Position numbers and translations under genes: made by a program. The notes under the pieces are model-generated. The model ran no database searches, had not been told where the DNA came from, and worked only from the letters and a program-made list of their open reading frames with translations. A DNA stretch of 64,000 bases from Streptomyces smyrnaeus (GTDB lineage: Bacteria > Actinomycetota > Actinomycetes > Streptomycetales > Streptomycetaceae). Where the stretch lies: NCBI RefSeq assembly GCF_017676345.1, contig NZ_JAFFZM010000022.1, positions 54,953-118,952 of the forward strand. The letters run 5' to 3'. How positions within the stretch are numbered: position 1 is the first letter of the stretch; each line of letters opens with the position of its first letter. Shown piece after piece: positions 58,095 through 64,000 of this stretch.

Positions 58095-59047
58095 ATCCAG
58101 TACTCCGCCGCCGGGCGCAGATGCGTCGGGCCCGAGGGCAGGTCGGGGCCGACGGCGGCGGTACGGCCCAGGGCATCGGTGACGGTGTCGGCGAAGGCGC
58201 GGACGGCGGCGTCCCCCCGCCCTTTGAGCCAGGCCGCCGAGTGGCGCCAGGCCAGTGGGGCGCCGCTCAGCGGGCGCCAGGTGAGATCGGGGTCCCGGGC
58301 GTCGTACGCGTCGCGCGGGCCGAAGGCCACCGCCCGGCAGGACAGCAGCAGACCCCGGGTGAAGCTGCTGCCGTGACCGTGCCGGACGGCGGCGGGGGTG
58401 TAGCCGTGCCGGGCGCAGGTGGTCAGCAGATCGTCGTGCACGGCGGGGGCGTGCGCGCGGGGAAAGAGGATCAGTTCATAACCGCTCAGCGCGCTCAGCG
58501 GAACGGTCTCCAGGCGGGCGGCCGGGGCGGCGTGCGGCAGCAGGACGCCCAGTTCGTGGCGGAGGACGGGGCCCAGTTCCAGGCCGGACACATCGCAGGG
58601 ATGGTGTATGAGCCCCACATCCAGATCGTGCGAGGCGAGCCGGGCGAGTTGCTCGGCCGTCGGCAGTTCGTGCAGCTCCAGCTCCACACCACCTTGCCGC
58701 TCCTGGAAGCCGGCCAGGGTAGCCGCCACCATCTCGCCGGTGATGTCGGGGGAGAGCGCGGCGCGCAGCAGTCCGCTGTGCCCGTCCTGGATACGGCGAG
58801 CAGTGGCCATCAGCGCCTCGGAGCGGGCCAGCAGCTGTCGGGCCTCGTCCAGCAGGAGCGTGCCGCCCTTGGTGATCGTCACCCGACGGCTGGAGCGCTC
58901 GAAGAGCCGCACGCCCAGCTCCCGCTCCAGCCGCTGGATGCGTTGCGACAGGGGCGGCTGCGCCATGCCGAGACGTTGGGCGGCACGGCCGAAATGTGAC
59001 TCTTCTGCAACAGCCACAAAACACTGCAGGTGCCGTATCAGGTCCAC
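58091..59047 (-). CDS. LysR-type regulator of the beta-lactam island
   Basis: A 318-residue LysR protein. HFGRAAQRLGMAQPPLSQRIQRLERELGVRLFERSSRRV forms the winged helix, followed by the effector domain. It is divergent from the penicillin-binding-protein operon and coupled to the serine hydrolase, an AmpR/ampC-like arrangement also known for a Streptomyces beta-lactamase. GTG 59047 has no ribosome-binding site; TATGGT ends 8 bases upstream, fitting a leaderless mRNA. Confidence 0.88.
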   Translation of the reverse strand: MDLIRHLQCFVAVAEESHFGRAAQRLGMAQPPLSQRIQRLERELGVRLFERSSRRVTITKGGTLLLDEARQLLARSEALMATARRIQDGHSGLLRAALSPDITGEMVAATLAGFQERQGGVELELHELPTAEQLARLASHDLDVGLIHHPCDVSGLELGPVLRHELGVLLPHAAPAARLETVPLSALSGYELILFPRAHAPAVHDDLLTTCARHGYTPAAVRHGHGSSFTRGLLLSCRAVAFGPRDAYDARDPDLTWRPLSGAPLAWRHSAAWLKGRGDAAVRAFADTVTDALGRTAAVGPDLPSGPTHLRPAAEYWI

Positions 59048-59058
59048 GACGAGGAACC

Positions 59059-59090
59059 ATATCGTGGATTGATCGATGCGAGAGCGATAT
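59059..59090. promoter_or_regulatory. Putative LysR operator in divergent region
   Basis: ATATCG (59059-59064) and CGATAT (59085-59090) form an inverted repeat with a 20-bp spacer between the LysR and PBP genes, with a further ATCG-N9-CGAT pair inside. This is the usual position for LysR control of both directions. Confidence 0.5.
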
Positions 59091-59167
59091 CGGTCTTGGA
59101 CGTCATGCTGCGGCTGCGGCTTTCCTCGGGGCATGGAAGAGCACGAGCGCCCGAAAGACCACGAGCG

Positions 59168-60652
59168 ATGAACAGACTCCTGCGGCACACGGCTGTCTTC
59201 TGCGGCCTGCTGCTGTTGACCCTGCTGGCGCGGGCGACCTGGCTGCAGTTCGTCCAGGCGGACAGCCTGGCGGACGACCCGAGCAACCGCCGGGTGCGGA
59301 TCGCGGCCTTCGCCCAGCCGCGGGGCGACATCATCGTCGGCGGCACCGCGATCACGGACTCCCGCAAGACCCCCGGCTCGGACCTCGCCTATCGGCGCGT
59401 GTACCGGGACGGCCCGATGTACGCCCCGGTCACCGGCTACCTCTCCCAGGCCCAAGGGGCCACGTTCCTCGAAGGCGTCCACAGCGACCTGCTCGCGGGT
59501 GAGGACGTCAGGCTGGTGAAGAACCCGCTCGACGCCCTGATCGGCAGGAAACCGAGCGGCGGCGATGTCGTCACCACCATCGATCCGGCGGCTCAGAAAG
59601 CCGCCTACCAGGGGCTGACGGACCTGGACGCCAAGGGTGCCGTGGTCGCGCTCGACCCGCGTACCGGCGAGATCCTCGCCCTGGCGAGCACACCGTCCTA
59701 CGACCCCTCCGACTTCGCCGGCCTCTCCGCGCGGGAGAGCGAGAAGTTCACCGAGTTGGAGCGGGACAAGGACAAGCCGCTGAGCAACCGGGCCATTCGG
59801 GAGGCCTACCCGCCCGGCTCCACGTTCAAGATCCTCACCGCGGCGGCCGCCCTCGAACACGGCACGGTCACCGACATCGACCGCCCCCTCGACATTCCCG
59901 CTCCCTACCGGCTGCCGCAGAGCAGCACGACGATCGGCAACGTCGTGCCCGACTCGCAGTGCGACGGCGTCTCGATGAGGACCGCCCTGCAGTGGTCGTG
60001 CAACAACGTCTTCCTCGACACCGCGTGGAAGACCGGCAAGGACAAGATGCGCGAGACGGCGGAGAAGTTCGGCTTCAACGCCGAGCAGTTCACGCCCGTC
60101 CGCACAGCCGCCAGCAGCTATCCGAAACGGCTCGACGCACCCCAGACCGCGCTGACCGGAATGGGCCAGGGCAGTTTGACCAGCACCCCGCTGCAGATGG
60201 CCATGGTCACCGCGGGCATCGCCAACGACGGCAAGGTCATGAAGCCCCAGCTGGTCGACGAACTGCGCGGCCCCGGCCTGAGGACGATCGAGAAGAGCAC
60301 TCCGGAGGTCCTCGACCAGGCAGTCTCCGAGGCCACCGCACGGCAGGTGCAGGACATGATGGAGCACACCGTCACGCACGGCACCGCTGACAAGGTGCGT
60401 ATCCCCTCGGTGACGGTCGGCGGCAAGCCCGGTACCGCCCAGCGCGGCGCCGATGTCCGCGCCGAACGCCCCTACGCCTGGTTCGTCGCCTACGCCAAGC
60501 AGGCCGACGGCACCTCCCCGGTCGCCGTCGCGGTCTTCGTCGACCCCGAGGACATGGACATCTCCCGCTCCGAGATCGCCGGTGGCCGCCTGGGCGCCCC
60601 CATCGCCAGATCCGTCATCCAGGCCGTCCTGGACCGAGAGGACGAACAGTGA
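59168..60652 (+). CDS. Class B penicillin-binding protein with KPG in place of KTG
   Basis: A 494-residue PbpA/FtsI-like transpeptidase with one N-terminal membrane anchor (about 9-28) and a dimerisation domain. Active-site motifs are STFK (Ser218-Lys221) and SCN (277-279). The third box reads GGKPGTAQ (Lys420-Pro421-Gly422), where nearly all transpeptidases have KTG. Thr at this position contacts the beta-lactam carboxylate in family structures, so the change should affect drug binding. It leads an operon with a D,D-carboxypeptidase (4-bp overlap) and a beta-lactamase. Confidence 0.9.
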   Translation: MNRLLRHTAVFCGLLLLTLLARATWLQFVQADSLADDPSNRRVRIAAFAQPRGDIIVGGTAITDSRKTPGSDLAYRRVYRDGPMYAPVTGYLSQAQGATFLEGVHSDLLAGEDVRLVKNPLDALIGRKPSGGDVVTTIDPAAQKAAYQGLTDLDAKGAVVALDPRTGEILALASTPSYDPSDFAGLSARESEKFTELERDKDKPLSNRAIREAYPPGSTFKILTAAAALEHGTVTDIDRPLDIPAPYRLPQSSTTIGNVVPDSQCDGVSMRTALQWSCNNVFLDTAWKTGKDKMRETAEKFGFNAEQFTPVRTAASSYPKRLDAPQTALTGMGQGSLTSTPLQMAMVTAGIANDGKVMKPQLVDELRGPGLRTIEKSTPEVLDQAVSEATARQVQDMMEHTVTHGTADKVRIPSVTVGGKPGTAQRGADVRAERPYAWFVAYAKQADGTSPVAVAVFVDPEDMDISRSEIAGGRLGAPIARSVIQAVLDREDEQ

Positions 60653-62352
60653 CACGCATATCCCAGCCCGAGGACAAGCCCGGCACCGCGGAAGCCTCCA
60701 CCAGACCGGCGCGGCCGGACGTCGAGACCGATACCGACATCGGCATTGATACCGATACCGATACCGAGACCGGCACCGAAGACAGGGTGCCGTCGGAGCA
60801 CATCTGCGACGGCGGCACCGAAGGTTCGGACACCGACGGTCCGGACACCGACGGTCCGGACACCGACGGTCCGGACACGGACATCCCCGGCGACGACGTC
60901 CCCGACTCCGACGAACGCGACACCGGCGTCTCCCACACCGATGTCCCCGGCGACGACGACAAGGAGCGGACCGAGGACCGGACCCCGGAAGAGCACCCCG
61001 AAGCCCCGAAAGCGACGAGAACCGCGCCGAACGAGCCGGGCTCCGTATCTGCCCTGGACCCTGCCTCAGCGCCCGGGACGACTCCACCCGAGATGACGGC
61101 GCGGCGCCGCCTGAACATCCGCAGACCCCGGCTCTGGGTCGCGGTCGCGCTCGTACTGGGCCTCGTCCTGGCGACAGTGCAGACGCTCCGACCGCTGCCC
61201 GCCCCGGTCCCGCGGCTGGAGGCGGCGCACGCCTCCTACACGATCCCCGGGCACTTCACGATGCCGTGGCCGGGAGAGGGCCAGGCCGCTGTCACGCTTC
61301 CGGGGACGGGAATGGTCGGCACCCACGGCAGGCAGCGGCCCGTGCCGACCGCGAGCGTCGCCAAGGTGATGACCGCCTACGTCCTCCTCACCGAGCGGCC
61401 GCTCCGCAAGGGCGAGGAAGGGCCCATGATCGAGGTCGACGCCAAGGCGGTGGAGGAAGGCAGGTCCAAGCACGAGTCGCGGATCAAAGGGCTGACGGCA
61501 GGTCAGAAATTCAGTCAGCGGGACATGTTGAAGATGCTGATGATCCCCTCGGGGAACAACATCGCCCGCCTGCTGGCCCGCTGGGTCACCGACAGCCGCA
61601 CCGAGGCCGCCTTTGTGCGGAAGATGAACGCCGCCGCACGGAAGCTGGGGATGAAGGACACCACCTACACCGATCCCAGCGGTCTGGACGCCGCGACCGT
61701 CAGTACCGCCGTCGACCAACTGAAGCTGGCGGAGGCGGTGATGAGGTTCGATGCCTTCCGCGCGGTCGTCGCACTGCCGAGCGCCACGGTGGACGGTCTG
61801 GACGAACCGCTGATCAACAACATGGACAAGCTGCTGATGTCCGAACTGAGCATCAGGGGTATCAAGACCGGGTCCAACACGCCGGCCGGCGGCACGCTGG
61901 TGTGGGCCGCGTACAAGACCGTGGGCGACAGGACGCCGCTGATCCTCGGCACCATGCTGGACCAGCACTTCGACGGTGCCGATCCCAACGGGGCCAACAG
62001 CCTCACCCTGGTCAAGGACAACAGCAAGAAGATCGTGCGGGCGATCCGGGCTTCGCTCACCTCGGCAACGGCCGTCCGCAAGGGTCGGGTGGTCGGCTAT
62101 CTGGACGACGGTCTGGGTGGTCGCACCCCGCTGGTCACCGAGGAGGACTTCACCGTCGTCGGAGTCCCCGGCCAGCGGGTGGAGTTGCGCATCACCGCCC
62201 GCGGTGCGCCGCTCCCGCACTCCGCGAAAGCCGGCACCGAGGTCGGCTTCCTGACAGCGGGCAGTGGCCAGGACGCCGTGAAGGTCCCGGTCACCCTGCG
62301 CAACGCACTCTCTTCACCGTCCTTCATGGCGAAGCTGACCCGCTGGAGCTAG
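60649..62352 (+). CDS. D-alanyl-D-alanine carboxypeptidase with long acidic cytoplasmic tail
   Basis: A 567-residue PBP5/DacA-family (S11) enzyme. Residues 1-155 are acidic and repetitive (DTDGP repeats at 61-75), one membrane helix lies at about 162-180, and the outside domain has SVAK (Ser236-Lys239), SGN (301-303) and KTG (406-408). It trims the terminal D-Ala of peptidoglycan stems. The GTG overlaps the PBP stop by 4 bp. Streptomyces paralogues often have similar low-complexity N-termini. Confidence 0.9.
   Translation: MTRISQPEDKPGTAEASTRPARPDVETDTDIGIDTDTDTETGTEDRVPSEHICDGGTEGSDTDGPDTDGPDTDGPDTDIPGDDVPDSDERDTGVSHTDVPGDDDKERTEDRTPEEHPEAPKATRTAPNEPGSVSALDPASAPGTTPPEMTARRRLNIRRPRLWVAVALVLGLVLATVQTLRPLPAPVPRLEAAHASYTIPGHFTMPWPGEGQAAVTLPGTGMVGTHGRQRPVPTASVAKVMTAYVLLTERPLRKGEEGPMIEVDAKAVEEGRSKHESRIKGLTAGQKFSQRDMLKMLMIPSGNNIARLLARWVTDSRTEAAFVRKMNAAARKLGMKDTTYTDPSGLDAATVSTAVDQLKLAEAVMRFDAFRAVVALPSATVDGLDEPLINNMDKLLMSELSIRGIKTGSNTPAGGTLVWAAYKTVGDRTPLILGTMLDQHFDGADPNGANSLTLVKDNSKKIVRAIRASLTSATAVRKGRVVGYLDDGLGGRTPLVTEEDFTVVGVPGQRVELRITARGAPLPHSAKAGTEVGFLTAGSGQDAVKVPVTLRNALSSPSFMAKLTRWS
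60828..60880 (+). repeat. 15-bp tandem repeat encoding DTDGP
   Basis: GGACACCGACGGTCC occurs three times exactly (60828-60872), with a partial fourth copy. It codes the acidic DTDGP repeats of the carboxypeptidase tail and is prone to copy-number change. Confidence 0.85.
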
Positions 62353-62356
62353 GCAG

Positions 62357-63343
62357 ATGCCCTACCGTCCGCCCCCGTCCTCACCGTCTCTGTGCTCCGC
62401 CCAAGCCGGGCCCTCCCGTCGCGCGTTGCTGGCGGCTGCCGCTGTGCTGCCCCTGGCGGGATGCGGCACAGGCGAGCAGACGTCCTCCGGATCGTCCCCG
62501 TCCTCGTCCCCGCCCTCCTCCTCGACGGGGCGCCGCCGCTCGTCCGTGTCCCCGTCCGCGTACCGGGCGCGGTTCACGGCGCTCGAACGCAAATACGGCG
62601 CCAGGCTCGGTGTCTACGCCCTGGACACCGGTAGCGGCGCCACGGTGTCCTACCGTGCGGACGAACGCTTCGCGTTCTGCTCCACGTTCAAGGCGTTCGC
62701 GGCGGCGGCCGTTCTGCACCGCAACCCGCGCAGCCACCTGGACAAGCGGGTCACCTACACCGAGGCCGACGTGGACTCCATCTCGCCGGTCACCGAGGAC
62801 CACATCGCGACCGGCATGACCATCGGACAGCTGTGCGACGCGGCCGTGCGTTACAGCGACGGCACCGCCGGGAATCTGCTGATGCGCGACATCGGCGGCC
62901 CTGAGCAGTTGACCGCCTATCTGCGCGGTCTCGGCGACAAGGTCAGCCGGATGGACAACTACGAGCCCGAGTTGAACCAGGTCGGGCCGGGCGACCCGCG
63001 CGACACCACCACCCCCGAGGCGGTTGCCGCCGACTACCGCAAGCTCGTTCTGGGGGACGCGCTGAGCGACGACGAACGCACCCTGCTCAAGGGCTGGCTC
63101 CTGCGCAACACCACCGGTGTGGGCAAGAAGCGTATCCGGGCCGGAGTCCCCCGCGGCTGGAAGGTGGCCGACAAGACGGGAACCGGCAACTGGGGCCGGG
63201 CCAACGACATCGCCGTCGTATGGCCGCCGCACAAGGCCCCGCTCGTGATGGCCGTCCTGTCCGACCGGCCCGGCTACCGCGCCAGGCCCAAGAATTCCCT
63301 GATCGCGAAGGCGACCGAGCAGATCGTCTCCGTTCTCACCTGA
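62357..63343 (+). CDS. Class A beta-lactamase, lipoprotein
   Basis: A 328-residue class A enzyme. The leader SRRALLAAAAVLPLAGC has twin arginines and a lipobox ending at Cys36, so the mature protein is likely membrane-anchored; a Ser/Pro-rich linker follows. The catalytic set is complete: STFK (Ser109-Lys112), SDG (167-169), EPELN (Glu203, Asn207; Ambler 166 and 170) and KTG (273-275). SDG instead of SDN is common in actinomycete enzymes. It begins 4 bp after the carboxypeptidase stop and belongs to the same operon. Confidence 0.94.
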   Translation: MPYRPPPSSPSLCSAQAGPSRRALLAAAAVLPLAGCGTGEQTSSGSSPSSSPPSSSTGRRRSSVSPSAYRARFTALERKYGARLGVYALDTGSGATVSYRADERFAFCSTFKAFAAAAVLHRNPRSHLDKRVTYTEADVDSISPVTEDHIATGMTIGQLCDAAVRYSDGTAGNLLMRDIGGPEQLTAYLRGLGDKVSRMDNYEPELNQVGPGDPRDTTTPEAVAADYRKLVLGDALSDDERTLLKGWLLRNTTGVGKKRIRAGVPRGWKVADKTGTGNWGRANDIAVVWPPHKAPLVMAVLSDRPGYRARPKNSLIAKATEQIVSVLT

Positions 63344-63376
63344 GGGCTCCGGGGCGCGCGTCGTACGGGGCGCGGG

Positions 63377-63424
63377 CCCGTACGTATGTGTCGGCCGACC
63401 CGCGCGGCGGCCGACGCGTACGGG
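63377..63424. terminator. Bidirectional terminator between beta-lactamase and STAS genes
   Basis: CCCGTACG (63377-63384) pairs with CGTACGGG (63417-63424), and inside it GTCGGCC (63390-63396) with GGCCGAC (63409-63415). It lies between convergent genes and ends at the STAS stop codon. Confidence 0.75.
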
Positions 63425-63871
63425 TCATCGGGTGGGGAGCGCGGTGAAGGTCCGGCCGCTGCACCGGCCGGTCGGGCCGGTAGGGGTGACGCCTGTGGTG
63501 GGGGCGGGAGCGACGGTGTGGGCGGGGAGCTGGGGCAGGTGGGTGTGCACCTCGAAGACCCCGCTGAGGCGGGCGTGCGCGAGGATGCGCAGGAAGTGGC
63601 CGCTGTCGGAGACGAGCCGCAGTCTGCCGTGCCGCGCCAGTGTGCGGTTCCGGGCCCGGCACAGGAGGCGGAGTCCGCTGCAGTCCAGGAAGGACACGGG
63701 CCGCAGGTCCACCACCAGATCGGGGCGCCGACCGGTGGTCAGCGTATCGAGCAGGGCCGTCAGCGCAGGCGCTGTTCTCAGGTCGATCTCGCCGCCCAGC
63801 TCCACGACAGTCACGCCGCTGTCGAGGCGTTCTGTGTGGAAGGGCGCGAATGCGCGGGTGTTCTCGGACAT
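63425..63871 (-). CDS. STAS-domain anti-sigma-factor antagonist
   Basis: A 148-residue STAS protein like SpoIIAA/RsbV. VTVVELGGEIDLRTAPAL opens the fold, and FLDCSGLRLLCRA contains the site where these proteins are phosphorylated (D-x-SG, the serine after Cys). A Pro/Thr-rich tail of about 35 residues extends beyond the domain. It would bind an RsbW-type kinase and free a sigma factor when dephosphorylated. No kinase or sigma gene is adjacent in the window. The Shine-Dalgarno is poor. Confidence 0.87.
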   Translation of the reverse strand: MSENTRAFAPFHTERLDSGVTVVELGGEIDLRTAPALTALLDTLTTGRRPDLVVDLRPVSFLDCSGLRLLCRARNRTLARHGRLRLVSDSGHFLRILAHARLSGVFEVHTHLPQLPAHTVAPAPTTGVTPTGPTGRCSGRTFTALPTR

Positions 63872-64000
63872 GGACCGAGAAAAGCCGGTTCGGCCGGTCG
63901 CACGGTAGGGCCGGTCGGCCCCGTGCGTATGTTCGGTTCGGCCGGTGGCCGACGGGTCGGCGTGGGGCGCGCAGGGCCGTCCGATACCGCTGTGCTGCGT

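Noticed and set aside
60828..60880. Short tandem repeats considered as an origin or iteron
   Set aside because: They are in frame and code for acidic residues in a carboxypeptidase tail.
59048..61087. Upstream in-frame extension of the LysR gene
   Set aside because: The extension is repetitive shadow sequence of the penicillin-binding protein and carboxypeptidase genes; the LysR fold begins at 59047.
62357..63343. Considered as a carbapenemase because Cys precedes the active-site Ser
   Set aside because: The partner Cys of KPC/SME-type enzymes after KTG is missing (sequence is KTGTG), and this Cys also occurs in ordinary actinomycete enzymes.

Overview
The window looks like chromosomal DNA of a Streptomyces or a close relative. 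It is very GC-rich, coding regions are packed, GTG and TTG starts are common, and it carries SpoIIE-type phosphatase, con-10/KGG, ClpC and BCCT genes typical of the group. No rRNA, tRNA, CRISPR array, transposase or phage gene is visible. All functional calls come from reading motifs and comparing them with remembered families; no search was run.

Region 1 (1-16.1 kb) is part of a biosynthetic gene cluster whose left end lies outside the window. On the + strand a ketosynthase, a chain-length-factor-like partner, an aryl/acyl-CoA ligase, a MacB-type ABC exporter pair, two closely related tandem P450s and a LysE-type exporter follow one another. A flavin desaturase/amine oxidase with a twin-arginine signal (- strand) faces a methyltransferase, a flavin hydroxylase and an NAD-dependent epimerase. 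A Tet(M)/OtrA-type ribosome protection protein (16.3-18.4 kb) and an epoxide-hydrolase-like enzyme sit at the edge. I do not recognise the product.

Region 2 (19.6-36.6 kb) is a set of small regulator-target modules: a PP2C phosphatase; an NmtR/CzrA-type ArsR sensor facing a P1B-4 metal ATPase; a methyltransferase-MazG fusion; a TetR/methyltransferase pair separated by two tandem palindromes; a secreted SGNH esterase; a GlxA-type AraC regulator; TetR/CocE-hydrolase; a LysR regulator; an Endo H-like GH18 protein without a signal peptide; and a TetR/alpha-beta-hydrolase pair sharing one operator sequence. Several regulators look leaderless.

Region 3 (36.9-46.7 kb) is a tightly coupled eight-gene - strand operon for 3-hydroxyanthranilate meta-cleavage: dioxygenase, decarboxylase, semialdehyde dehydrogenase, deaminase, oxalocrotonate decarboxylase, hydratase, aldolase and acetaldehyde dehydrogenase. 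It is divergent from an MHS-family transporter and a type-B carboxylesterase. The operon would take 3-hydroxyanthranilate to pyruvate and acetyl-CoA. The upper kynurenine pathway and a local regulator are not in the window.

Region 4 (46.7-57.1 kb) is stress and ion homeostasis: a ClpC-type AAA+ unfoldase, a BCCT osmolyte transporter, a TrkH/TrkA potassium system, a five-repeat KGG protein, a PAP2-family membrane protein, a 36-residue basic microprotein, a HAD phosphatase and a conserved hypothetical protein.

Region 5 (57.2-63.3 kb) looks like a beta-lactam response island. A LysR regulator is coupled to a class A-like serine hydrolase that seems to lack the general-base glutamate. Facing it is an operon of a class B penicillin-binding protein whose KTG box reads KPG, a membrane-anchored D,D-carboxypeptidase with a long acidic tail, and a lipoprotein class A beta-lactamase. 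A STAS protein closes the window.

The most interesting parts are the unusual KS/CLF cluster with its resistance genes, the modified-PBP/beta-lactamase island, and the complete 3-hydroxyanthranilate operon with a dedicated transporter and esterase.
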